DNA of 64,000 bases from Bacillus sp. CHD6a (GTDB taxonomy: Bacteria > Bacillota > Bacilli > Bacillales > Bacillaceae_I): NCBI RefSeq assembly GCF_001293645.1, contig NZ_LBMD01000014.1, forward strand, positions 62,001 to 126,000, written 5' to 3'. Each line of letters opens with the position of its first letter. The first letter of the stretch is position 1. The translations under genes and the position numbers were made by a program. Positions 19,726 through 28,051 of the stretch are shown here, piece after piece. The notes beneath the pieces are model-generated. The model was not told where the DNA came from. It saw only the letters and a program-made list of their open reading frames with translations, and did no database searches.

Positions 19726-21207
19726 ATGCTACGTTCCATGTATTCAAGTATAGGCGCACTAAGAAACTTTCAAACGAAGTTAGATGTAATCGGAAACAAC
19801 ATCGCAAATGTCAATACGTATGGGTTTAAAAAAGGAAGAGCCACTTTTCAAGAGATGATGGTGCAACAATTATCAGGTGCAAGTGGGCCAGCGGCAGGTA
19901 AAGGTGGAGTTAATGCCAAGCAAATCGGCTTAGGATCCATGATCAGTACGATAGATACTATCCAAACTCAAGGGTCTCTTCAAACCACTGCACGACCCCT
20001 CGATTTGGCATTATCAGGTGATGGATTCTTCGCAGTAGCCTCTATTGCAGACGTGACAAGAGTGAATGTGGATAGTGACACCGCCTACGGAGACAACAAA
20101 ATCTTGGGTGGGGCGATAAACAATGCAGTTGCTATGAACTATACAAGGTCAGGTAACTTCTACCTTGATAATAACGGCTACATCGTGAACGCTAATGGTA
20201 TGTACATGATTGGGGAAACAGGGGAAAAGAGAATTCCTAATGACCAGATCATGGCTGCATCTAACGCTGCTTTGAATTCTGGGGAGATATTCTTCGATGA
20301 ATACAGAGACTTCAGAAATGATACGAACAAATATCTTGACCTTGCAATGAAGTTCTTGGAGGCACAACGGACATTTGAAGATGCTGAAAAAGCGAATTTG
20401 GAATCCGGAGGTAATGATCCACAACTGGCAGCGGCCGCAACGGCAGCCGAAACTGCTAGAGATAATGCAGCAACCCAGTTCAATGATTTTAATACAGATA
20501 TCTATGTAAACCAAAGAACGGCATTTATTACTTCAGCTCAAAACATGAACAATGGAATTGATAGTTTTATAGGTGCAACTGGCGAAATAGCATACAGAAT
20601 GATTGACCCTGTTGTCCAGAATCCAACCATTCCAATTCCTAATGGAGCAACTGCCAATATTAATGACTTATCCAATCTCGTCAGCTATGCACAGTCTGTA
20701 AAGACCAGCCTAGATACTGCTTTCAGGACTTTTGAGAATTTTATCGCTAAAGCAGAAATGATCCAGCAACCTACATGGACAGATTCATTAAGCGGAAGTC
20801 CTGGGCTGATTCAGATACCGCCTAATGCGAGAAGCTTTAGTATTTCGGGTGATGGAAAAGTGAATTTCATCGATCAATTTGGAGACCTAAAAGTTGCTGG
20901 CCAGTTAATGTTAGCCAAGTTCCCAAATGATGCTGGATTAGAAAGAATCGGAGAAAACCTATTCCAACAATCAAATAACTCAGGGACCATGGATAAAAAC
21001 GGTGACGGAATCCAACTTGAAGAAATGTTCAGACCTGGTGACAACGGGGCTGCTTCTATTATTTCCGGTACACTCGAAATGTCAAATGTAGACTTATCAG
21101 AAGAATTCACGGAGATGATTACAGCTCAGAGAGGGTTCCAAGCGAACACGAGAATTATCACTACATCTGATGAAATACTTCAAGAGCTTGTCAACCTGAA
21201 GCGATAA
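19726..21207 (+). CDS. flgE: Flagellar hook protein FlgE with a large internal insertion
   Basis: The 493-residue protein has the standard hook ends. The N-terminus has LDVIGNNIANVNTYGFKKGR (19-38) and the beta region up to FYLDNNGYIVNANGMYMIG (145-163). The C-terminus has IPPNARSFSISGDGKV (364-379) through RGFQANTRIITTSDEILQEL (469-488). B. subtilis FlgE is about 264 residues. The extra length is a block of about 195 residues (roughly 164-361) between those two conserved parts. The block is rich in Ala, Asn, Glu and Asp and looks largely helical. The frame stays open and codon use is like its neighbours. The C-terminal heptad helix needed for hook polymerisation is intact, so I expect a functional hook with an enlarged outer domain. 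Confidence 0.93.
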   Translation: MLRSMYSSIGALRNFQTKLDVIGNNIANVNTYGFKKGRATFQEMMVQQLSGASGPAAGKGGVNAKQIGLGSMISTIDTIQTQGSLQTTARPLDLALSGDGFFAVASIADVTRVNVDSDTAYGDNKILGGAINNAVAMNYTRSGNFYLDNNGYIVNANGMYMIGETGEKRIPNDQIMAASNAALNSGEIFFDEYRDFRNDTNKYLDLAMKFLEAQRTFEDAEKANLESGGNDPQLAAAATAAETARDNAATQFNDFNTDIYVNQRTAFITSAQNMNNGIDSFIGATGEIAYRMIDPVVQNPTIPIPNGATANINDLSNLVSYAQSVKTSLDTAFRTFENFIAKAEMIQQPTWTDSLSGSPGLIQIPPNARSFSISGDGKVNFIDQFGDLKVAGQLMLAKFPNDAGLERIGENLFQQSNNSGTMDKNGDGIQLEEMFRPGDNGAASIISGTLEMSNVDLSEEFTEMITAQRGFQANTRIITTSDEILQELVNLKR

Positions 21208-21247
21208 AGGGGGAAGGGCTAAGTGAGAATGACGTGGCCCGTTAGAT

Positions 21248-21466
21248 ATGATAAAGCTAACTAAACTCAATGGTCGTCCATTTGCGGTCAATGTTTGGTT
21301 GATTGAACAGGTTGAAGAAACACCAGATACGATGATTACCTTGAATAACGGTAAAAAAGTGATAGTAAAAGAGAGAATGGAAGAAGTGATTCTATCTTGT
21401 AAGGAGTTCTATGCTCACATGCATCATGGAACACATTTGGAGGGTAAAAAAGATGTTTCGCAATAA
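21248..21466 (+). CDS. swrD: SwrD/FlbD family protein
   Basis: The 72-residue protein of the FlbD family begins MIKLTKLNGRPFAVN and continues with PDTMITLNNGKKVIVKE, the family hallmarks. In B. subtilis SwrD is required for full flagellar torque and swarming. The start matches the family but has no good SD right before it; the nearest purine-rich stretch (AAAGGGGGAAGGG, 21206-21218) is 29 bases upstream. A 13-codon frame at 21223-21264 could couple translation. The 3' end overlaps fliL by 14 bases. Confidence 0.9.
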   Translation: MIKLTKLNGRPFAVNVWLIEQVEETPDTMITLNNGKKVIVKERMEEVILSCKEFYAHMHHGTHLEGKKDVSQ

Positions 21467-21884
21467 ATTACTTAATATCATGATCATTATCCTTCTTGGT
21501 ATTTCACTTATTGGAGTAGTTGCACTCGTTACAGTAGATAAATTTTACGCCGATAAATCTACAGAAGAGCCGACCATTGATGAAATTATTAAGTACTCCG
21601 TTGATTTTGAAGAAATAACAACAAATTTACAAAGCGGTGGCTATGTACGTTTGAAGATGAAAGTCCAAACGGATAGCAAAAAAGCAACGGAAGAACTATT
21701 GAAAAGAGATTTCCAGGTGCAAAACATCGTGATACACGAAATTGCCAACAAGACTGCTTCAGATTTTGAAGGTGGAGAAGGTCTGAATCAATTGGAAGAG
21801 GAAATAAAACTAAAATTAAATGAAGTGATGCAGGACGGAGAAATCGTGAAAGTCTATACAACCTCCTTTCTCCTTCAAAACTAA
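21453..21884 (+). CDS. fliL: Flagellar basal body-associated protein FliL
   Basis: The 143-residue single-pass membrane protein has a helix near residues 8-29 (MIIILLGISLIGVVALVTV) followed by an extracytoplasmic domain. FliL surrounds or supports the stator units and affects torque. I chose ATG 21453 with GGAGGG (21439-21444) ahead; the longer in-frame start would lie deep inside swrD. Position between swrD and fliM is standard. Confidence 0.92.
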   Translation: MFRNKLLNIMIIILLGISLIGVVALVTVDKFYADKSTEEPTIDEIIKYSVDFEEITTNLQSGGYVRLKMKVQTDSKKATEELLKRDFQVQNIVIHEIANKTASDFEGGEGLNQLEEEIKLKLNEVMQDGEIVKVYTTSFLLQN

Positions 21885-21921
21885 TCACCAAGAGAACTTT
21901 GTAAATTAGGAGGTGATGGGT

Positions 21922-22920
21922 ATGTCAACAGAAGTAATGTCACAAAGTGAAATCGATGCGCTTCTTTCAGCCTTATCAACAGGAGAAATGAACGCCGAGG
22001 AGCTAAAAAGGGAAAATCAGGAGAAAAAGGTCAAAGTTTATGATTTTAAAAGGGCACTTCGTTTTTCCAAGGATCAAATCCGAAATTTAACGAGAATACA
22101 CGAAAATTTTGCCCGATTGTTAACAACCTATTTCTCTGCACAACTTCGAACTTATATACAAATCAGTGTTGCATCCGTTGATCAACTCCCTTATGAAGAG
22201 TTCATTCGCTCGATACCTAAAATGACAATTCTGAATGTGTTTGAAGTAGCCCCTCTTGAAGGAAGGGTAGTTCTTGAAATAAACCCAACCATCGCCTATG
22301 CAATGCTTGACAGGCAACTTGGCGGAAAAGGGACAGGCGTTAACAAAGTGGACAGCTTGACAGAAATAGAAACAAGACTTATGACCACCCTTTTTGAGGG
22401 AGCCATTGAAAATTTTGGAGAAGCATGGGATACAGTGGCCGAAATTCAACCGTTTCTTTCGGATCTAGAAGTGAATCCGCAGTTTTTGCAATTAGTTTCA
22501 CCAAATGAAACGGTAATTGTCATATCAATGAATATTACCATCGGTGAAGCAACCGGGATGATTAATATCTGTATTCCACATGTCGTGTTGGAACCGGTTA
22601 TCCCGAAATTATCTGCGCACTATTGGATGGAAGAGAAAAATAAAGTGAGGCAAGATCACGAGATAGCAACTCTCGAAAAAGCAATCAGGGCAACCTCATT
22701 AACGATTACGTCTGAATTAGGGAATTCAGAAATATCATTTTCTGATTTGTTGAATATTACCATTGGTGATGTACTCCCACTACAACAGAAAATAGATGAG
22801 CCTATCATTGTCAAAGTGGACAATAAACCTAGTTTTTATGCTCAGGTCGGTCAAGTGAAGAAAAACATGGCCGTACAAATATTAGAAAAAATCAAGGAGG
22901 GATACGAGGATGATGAGTGA
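21922..22920 (+). CDS. fliM: Flagellar motor switch protein FliM
   Basis: The 332-residue C-ring protein binds CheY-P through its N-terminal peptide, SQSEIDALLSA (about 7-17), and transmits the signal to FliG. The middle CheC-like domain includes VYDFKRALRFSKDQIRNLTR. The C-terminal SpoA/FliN-like domain occupies the last 80 residues. I chose ATG 21922, 8 bases after GGAGG; GTG 21913 and ATG 21916 lie in or against the SD. It overlaps fliY by 11 bases. Confidence 0.97.
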   Translation: MSTEVMSQSEIDALLSALSTGEMNAEELKRENQEKKVKVYDFKRALRFSKDQIRNLTRIHENFARLLTTYFSAQLRTYIQISVASVDQLPYEEFIRSIPKMTILNVFEVAPLEGRVVLEINPTIAYAMLDRQLGGKGTGVNKVDSLTEIETRLMTTLFEGAIENFGEAWDTVAEIQPFLSDLEVNPQFLQLVSPNETVIVISMNITIGEATGMINICIPHVVLEPVIPKLSAHYWMEEKNKVRQDHEIATLEKAIRATSLTITSELGNSEISFSDLLNITIGDVLPLQQKIDEPIIVKVDNKPSFYAQVGQVKKNMAVQILEKIKEGYEDDE

Positions 22921-24142
22921 TGGAATGTTATCTCAAGATGAGATAGATGCGTTGCTTCGAGGAACAGATAACAACAATGAAGAACCCCTCTTTGTTGAGC
23001 TTAATATTGAAGAATATCTATCTACAATGGAACAGGATGCGCTTGGTGAAATAGGGAATATATCATTTGGCAGTTCGGCAACCGCTTTATCTACATTATT
23101 AAATCAAAAAGTCCAAATAACAACCCCAAAGGTGTCGCTAATAGAGAAAAGTAGCTTGGAAAGTGAATTTCCCGACCCATATGTAGCCATAAAAGTCAGT
23201 TATACAGAAGGGTTTTCAGGTTCTAATATACTCGTAGTCGAACAAAGGGATGCTGCTATTATCGCAGATCTAATGCTTGGAGGGTCAGGTGAAAGTCCTC
23301 AAAGTGAATTTGATGAAATCCATCTAAGTGCCGTTCATGAAGCAATGAACCAGATGATGGGATCTGCTGCAACTTCCATGTCGACAGTGTTCGCAAAAAA
23401 GATTGACATATCACCACCATCTGTCATGTTAATTGATTTTAGCGCAGGAGATGGTACTGCGGAGATGCCGGAGGATGAACTGTTAATCAAAGTCGCATTT
23501 TCCATTAAGATCGGCAAATTAATTGATTCATCCATTATGCAGATACTTCCTTACCCTTTTGCCAAAAAGTTGGTGGAAGAGCTGTTACACCGTGATGATG
23601 ATACCAATCAATCTTCACAAGTAAACCAAGAAACAGAAACACTGGCAAATCAAGCGGGAGTAACCTCCTATGAACAGCGTAATCAATCACAAACATCATC
23701 TACTGCAGAGTATTACCATAAAGAGGATGAGCACTACGTTGCAGAAACTCCTAAACGAGAACATTCGTATGCAGGTGGGCATGAAAGACCTAGCAATCCT
23801 GCACCAAGACCGCAGCCAGAAGTTAATGTGCAACCTGCAGTCTTCTCGAGTTTTGAGACCACCGCTGTAGAGGAAACAGAACCTAATAACTTAAGTATGC
23901 TACTTGATATACCTCTTCAGGTTACAGTGGAATTAGGTAGAACGAAGCGTTCTGTCAAAGACATCCTTGAATTGTCAACAGGTTCAATTATTGAATTGGA
24001 TAAGCTTGCTGGGGAACCGGTGGACATCCTTGTCAATAATAAACTTATCGCGCAAGGTGAAGTGGTCGTGATAGATGAAAGTTTTGGAGTAAGAGTAACA
24101 GATATTGTAAGTCAATCAGATAGAATCAGAAAACTTCGATAG
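22910..24142 (+). CDS. fliY: Flagellar motor switch phosphatase FliY
   Basis: The 410-residue protein replaces FliN in Bacillus. It starts with a CheY-binding peptide (LSQDEIDALLRG). It continues with two CheC-like phosphatase motifs (ALGEIGNISFGSSA and VHEAMNQMMGSAA) that dephosphorylate CheY-P. After a variable Gln/Glu/Pro-rich linker (about 225-315) it ends with a FliN-like SpoA domain (LDIPLQVTVELGRTKRSVKD). AAGGAGGG is 9 bases ahead of ATG 22910; ATG 22913 is an alternative. Confidence 0.96.
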   Translation: MMSDGMLSQDEIDALLRGTDNNNEEPLFVELNIEEYLSTMEQDALGEIGNISFGSSATALSTLLNQKVQITTPKVSLIEKSSLESEFPDPYVAIKVSYTEGFSGSNILVVEQRDAAIIADLMLGGSGESPQSEFDEIHLSAVHEAMNQMMGSAATSMSTVFAKKIDISPPSVMLIDFSAGDGTAEMPEDELLIKVAFSIKIGKLIDSSIMQILPYPFAKKLVEELLHRDDDTNQSSQVNQETETLANQAGVTSYEQRNQSQTSSTAEYYHKEDEHYVAETPKREHSYAGGHERPSNPAPRPQPEVNVQPAVFSSFETTAVEETEPNNLSMLLDIPLQVTVELGRTKRSVKDILELSTGSIIELDKLAGEPVDILVNNKLIAQGEVVVIDESFGVRVTDIVSQSDRIRKLR

Positions 24143-24160
24143 AATCTAGGAGGAACTAAC

Positions 24161-24523
24161 ATGAGTAAAAGAATTTTAATAGTGGATGATGCAGCATTTA
24201 TGAGAATGATGATAAAGGATATCCTGACGAAAAATGGGTATGATGTTGTCGGTGAAGCGGCTGATGGAATGCAAGCTGTAGAAAAGTACAAAGAACACCA
24301 CCCAGATTTAGTAACAATGGATATCACCATGCCAGAAATGGATGGAATTACTGCACTTAAAGAAATTAAGGCGATCAATCCGAATGCAAAAGTCATCATG
24401 TGTTCCGCAATGGGACAACAAGCAATGGTCATTGATGCAATTCAGGCAGGTGCGAAAGACTTCATCGTAAAACCTTTCCAAGCGGATCGAGTGATTGAAG
24501 CCATCCACAAAACTCTTTCCTAG
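24161..24523 (+). CDS. cheY: Chemotaxis response regulator CheY
   Basis: The 120-residue single-domain receiver carries the acidic pocket Asp9-Asp10, the phosphorylated Asp54 in LVTMDITMPEMDG, Ser82 in the switch position and Lys104 in VKPF. CheA phosphorylates it; CheY-P binds FliM and FliY to change flagellar rotation. A strong SD (TAGGAGG) precedes it. It is located directly after fliY, as in B. subtilis. Confidence 0.97.
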   Translation: MSKRILIVDDAAFMRMMIKDILTKNGYDVVGEAADGMQAVEKYKEHHPDLVTMDITMPEMDGITALKEIKAINPNAKVIMCSAMGQQAMVIDAIQAGAKDFIVKPFQADRVIEAIHKTLS

Positions 24524-24534
24524 AGGTGTCTGTT

Positions 24535-25206
24535 TTGTATGCCAACAAGATTTTACGTAGTTTACTAGTTATGGCTTTTCTCTTCTTACAACCGATGTCA
24601 GTATTTGCAGAAGGAGAAGAAGGTCTGAAGAACAGTGTGTATGACCAGTTACAAGACCAAAAACCACAAACTGATGAAACAGAAGGAGACCCAAAAGCTC
24701 CTTCTTCAAATCAACAAGAATTACTGGAACAAAAGCCGCCTTCCGTTACTATGTTTGATTTTATCCAAATGATATTCGCCCTGCTATTTGTACTGGCGCT
24801 GCTTTATGGAGCTTTGAAACTAATCAATAACAGAAATAAGTTAGATAGTGGGCGTTCGGTTGAAAATATCGGTGGGACAAACCTTGGAAACAACAAATCT
24901 CTTCAACTTGTAAAAGTAGGAAACAGTGTGTTGGTTGTCGGGGTTGGAGATTCCATTAATCTGTTAAAAGAGATTACAGATGAACAAGAACGTGAACAAC
25001 TGATTCAATCCTACCGTGATCGCTCAGAGAATCTCGCAATTAATACGGATAGGCTTTCAAGTTTGGTGGAAAAGGTTAAAGGAATGAAGAAAACTAATAG
25101 TAAATCGAGTTTTTCATCACTTTTACAAGATCAGTTAGGGCAATTATCTAAAGATCGGAAAACGAAGTTGACGGAAATGGATGATAAGAAGGAGTATGGG
25201 CAATGA
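24535..25206 (+). CDS. fliO: Flagellar export apparatus protein FliO (FliZ)
   Basis: The protein of about 223 residues starts with a signal-like hydrophobic segment ending SVFAEG (about 20-26), then an acidic, Gln-rich stretch. A membrane helix follows near residues 75-95 ([19 protein letters not shown]), and the cytoplasmic FliO domain holds [19 protein letters not shown]. FliO helps assemble the FliP export gate. I prefer TTG 24535, which is 6 bases after GAGGTG; GTG 24526 lies inside that SD. It overlaps fliP by 4 bases (ATGA). Confidence 0.9.
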   Translation: MYANKILRSLLVMAFLFLQPMSVFAEGEEGLKNSVYDQLQDQKPQTDETEGDPKAPSSNQQELLEQKPPSVTMFDFIQMIFALLFVLALLYGALKLINNRNKLDSGRSVENIGGTNLGNNKSLQLVKVGNSVLVVGVGDSINLLKEITDEQEREQLIQSYRDRSENLAINTDRLSSLVEKVKGMKKTNSKSSFSSLLQDQLGQLSKDRKTKLTEMDDKKEYGQ

Positions 25207-25868
25207 CGGAATTCATGGAACTATTTAGTGGAAATGAAGCGTCGACCGTCTCCACATCCGTGCAACTATTATTATTACTGACAGTTTTCTCACTAGCGCC
25301 GGCGATACTTATTCTGATGACGAGTTTTACTAGAATCATTATTGTCCTATCGTTTGTCCGAACATCCCTTGCAACCCAATCGATGCCACCAAACCAAGTC
25401 TTAATAGGCCTTGCTTTATTTTTGACATTTTTTATTATGGCACCAACCTTTTCACAAGTGAATGATCAGGCACTTCAGCCTCTTTTCAACGAAGAAATTA
25501 CGCTCGATGAAGCATATGAAAAAGCGAGTATCCCTTTAAAGGAATTCATGAGCAAACATACTAGACAAAAGGATCTGGCATTATTTATCGATTATGCAGG
25601 AATGGAAAGACCAGAAACTATTGAAGATATCCCTCTTACCGTACTAGTTCCGGCGTTTGCTATTAGTGAATTGAAAACTGCCTTTCAAATCGGATTTATG
25701 ATCTTTATTCCCTTCCTTGTTATCGACATGGTTGTGGCAAGTGTTTTGATGAGTATGGGGATGATGATGTTGCCGCCAGTCATGATTTCATTGCCGTTTA
25801 AAATTTTATTATTCGTCCTTGTTGATGGTTGGTATTTAATTGTTAAATCTTTATTGCAAACATTTTGA
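25203..25868 (+). CDS. fliP: Flagellar type III export gate protein FliP
   Basis: The 221-residue membrane protein of the export gate (FliP5-FliQ4-FliR1) has four hydrophobic segments. Family signatures are [20 protein letters not shown] (about 37-56) and [20 protein letters not shown] (about 160-179). It begins with a 4-base overlap with fliO, and fliQ follows 13 bases downstream. No separate promoter is apparent. Confidence 0.97.
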   Translation: MTEFMELFSGNEASTVSTSVQLLLLLTVFSLAPAILILMTSFTRIIIVLSFVRTSLATQSMPPNQVLIGLALFLTFFIMAPTFSQVNDQALQPLFNEEITLDEAYEKASIPLKEFMSKHTRQKDLALFIDYAGMERPETIEDIPLTVLVPAFAISELKTAFQIGFMIFIPFLVIDMVVASVLMSMGMMMLPPVMISLPFKILLFVLVDGWYLIVKSLLQTF

Positions 25869-25881
25869 ATGAGGTGTAAAA

Positions 25882-26151
25882 ATGAGCCCGGAATTTGTAA
25901 TATCTATGGCAGAGCGGGGAGTATTCACGATTCTATTAATTAGCGCTCCTCTTCTGATACTGGCTTTAGTCGTGGGCTTGATTGTAAGTATTTTTCAAGC
26001 AACTACCCAAATACAAGAGCAGACGCTAGCTTTTATTCCTAAAATTGTAGCGGTATTGGTGGGATTGGTTGTTTTTGGTCCGTGGATGCTGTCCAATATG
26101 CTTTCCTATGCATTGGAAATTTTCAATAATATTCACAGGTATGTGAGTTAG
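25882..26151 (+). CDS. fliQ: Flagellar type III export gate protein FliQ
   Basis: The 89-residue protein has two membrane helices and the conserved segment VGLIVSIFQATTQIQEQTLA. It is part of the helical export-gate assembly with FliP and FliR. The SD is GAGGTG. fliR starts 4 bases after the stop. Confidence 0.96.
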   Translation: MSPEFVISMAERGVFTILLISAPLLILALVVGLIVSIFQATTQIQEQTLAFIPKIVAVLVGLVVFGPWMLSNMLSYALEIFNNIHRYVS

Positions 26152-26155
26152 TCCC

Positions 26156-26932
26156 ATGCTAGAATGGGTGAACTATTTTCCGGCATTTTTATTAGTTTTA
26201 ACAAGAGTGACAGCATTTTTCGTTACGCTTCCTCTCTTTTCTTATCGGAACGTTCCTTCTACTTTTAAAGTGGGTCTTGGATTTTTCTTTGCACTTGTCA
26301 TGTCTTTTTCATTGGACCTTCCGATAGTCGGTATAGATGGAACATTTATTTTGCTGGTCATAAAAGAGTTGATGGTAGGTTTGCTGATAGGCCTGGTCGC
26401 TTATATGGTTTTAGCTGCCATTCAAATAGCAGGAGGTTTCATCGACTTCCAAATGGGGTTTGCGATTGCCAATGTTATAGACCCGCAAACAGGCGTACAA
26501 AGTCCAATCATGGGACAGTTTTTCTATATTTTTGCCTTGCTGCTCCTTTTATCTGTAAACGGGCACCACTTAATGATGGATGGGATATTTTACAGCTATG
26601 AATTAATAGCGATCACGCAACCATGGATACCTCTTGGGGAATCACAAGTGTTTGAATTTATCTTAAAAACAATTAACACGATGTTTGTCATTGCGCTTCA
26701 ACTTGCTATTCCGATCGTCGGCGTTCTATTTCTCGTTGATGTGGCACTAGGGATCGTTGCTAGGACCGTTCCGCAACTTAACGTTTTCGTGGTGGGTCTT
26801 CCTTTAAAGATTGGGGTAAGTTTTATCACCATTATATTTTCTCTCACCATTCTTTTCACACTGTTTTATAAGCTCTTTGAACTCTTGCTCCATACGATGA
26901 GAGGCTTAATGGAATTGTTTGGGGGTTATTAG
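26156..26932 (+). CDS. fliR: Flagellar type III export gate protein FliR
   Basis: The 258-residue integral membrane protein has about six hydrophobic helices. It includes the motif FIDFQMGFAIANVIDPQTG and the C-terminal LPLKIGVSFITIIFSLTILF region. It completes the FliPQR gate. The ATG lacks a good SD, so translation is probably coupled to fliQ, which ends 4 bases upstream. flhB begins immediately after the stop. Confidence 0.95.
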   Translation: MLEWVNYFPAFLLVLTRVTAFFVTLPLFSYRNVPSTFKVGLGFFFALVMSFSLDLPIVGIDGTFILLVIKELMVGLLIGLVAYMVLAAIQIAGGFIDFQMGFAIANVIDPQTGVQSPIMGQFFYIFALLLLLSVNGHHLMMDGIFYSYELIAITQPWIPLGESQVFEFILKTINTMFVIALQLAIPIVGVLFLVDVALGIVARTVPQLNVFVVGLPLKIGVSFITIIFSLTILFTLFYKLFELLLHTMRGLMELFGGY

Positions 26933-28021
26933 ATGACTAAATGGGTGAGGTTAGATCTGCAATTTTTCAGTGGGGAGAAGACCGAGAAAGCTACACCAAA
27001 AAAGAAGCAGGATACAAGAAAAAAAGGCCAAGTTGCTAAAAGTGCCGATGTGAATACTTCCTTCGTGTTAATTTCAGTCTTCCTCTGTCTGTTGGCTATT
27101 GGCCCATGGATGAAGGTGGAGATCTTAAATCTTTTTGAACATGCCTTCCGCGTTTATTTGCTTGAGGAAGTGACTGTCCAAAAAGTTCATATGATTTTTT
27201 TGGAATTGATTATGCAATTGGTTTGGATTGTAGGCCCGATTATGCTTGCTGCTTTCCTTGGGGCTGTAGTTGCAAATTATCTACAAGTTGGTCCTTTATT
27301 TTCAACCGAAGCGATACAAGTGAAACTAAATAAGCTAGATCCCATACAAGGATTTAAAAGGATTTACTCTGTCCGCGCCATCGTGGAATTTGTTAAGTCT
27401 ATGTTGAAAATAGTGTTTGTTGGGGTCATCACCTTTTCTATTTTGTGGATGAGTTTAGAAGAAGTACTGATACTTTCCCAAAAGAACTTACATGAGGCGT
27501 TTTCCTTTTTAGGAAGCTTGACCGTTCGAATGGGGTTATTTGCTGGAGGAGCATTACTGTTTCTATCGATTTTCGATTATTTGTATCAAAGATTTGATTA
27601 TGAAAAGAACATCCGAATGTCCAAACATGATGTGAAGGATGAATATAAAAAAGCGGAAGGTGATCCGCTTATCAAATCTAAAATCAAGCAAAAACAGCGG
27701 GAAATGGCAATGCAGAGGATGATGCAGGACGTTCCTCAGGCAGATGTTATCATTACAAATCCGACCCATTATGCGATTGCATTGAAATATGATGAGTCAA
27801 AAGGAGATGCGCCAGTCGTACTTGCTAAAGGAGTGGACTTTGTTGCCAAAAAAATTAAAGAGAAAGCACTAGAGCACAACATTGCCACAGTAGAAAATAA
27901 ACCGCTAGCAAGGTCTCTTTATGCGCAGGCTGAAATAGGGGACGCCATTCCCGAAGAGTTCTTTCAGGCGGTTGCAGAGATACTTGCATATGTGTACCGA
28001 TTACAAAATCAAGTGAAATGA
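26933..28021 (+). CDS. flhB: Flagellar export switch protein FlhB
   Basis: The 362-residue protein has an N-terminal domain of four membrane helices and a cytoplasmic domain with the self-cleavage site NPTH (276-279), followed by YAIALKYD. Cleavage between Asn and Pro, together with FliK, switches export from hook to filament subunits. The N-terminal tail starts LDLQFFSGEKTEKATPKK, typical of the family. It begins right after the fliR stop. Confidence 0.97.
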   Translation: MTKWVRLDLQFFSGEKTEKATPKKKQDTRKKGQVAKSADVNTSFVLISVFLCLLAIGPWMKVEILNLFEHAFRVYLLEEVTVQKVHMIFLELIMQLVWIVGPIMLAAFLGAVVANYLQVGPLFSTEAIQVKLNKLDPIQGFKRIYSVRAIVEFVKSMLKIVFVGVITFSILWMSLEEVLILSQKNLHEAFSFLGSLTVRMGLFAGGALLFLSIFDYLYQRFDYEKNIRMSKHDVKDEYKKAEGDPLIKSKIKQKQREMAMQRMMQDVPQADVIITNPTHYAIALKYDESKGDAPVVLAKGVDFVAKKIKEKALEHNIATVENKPLARSLYAQAEIGDAIPEEFFQAVAEILAYVYRLQNQVK

Positions 28022-28051
28022 TGGTTGGAAGAAAAGGAGAGATAGAAGTCT

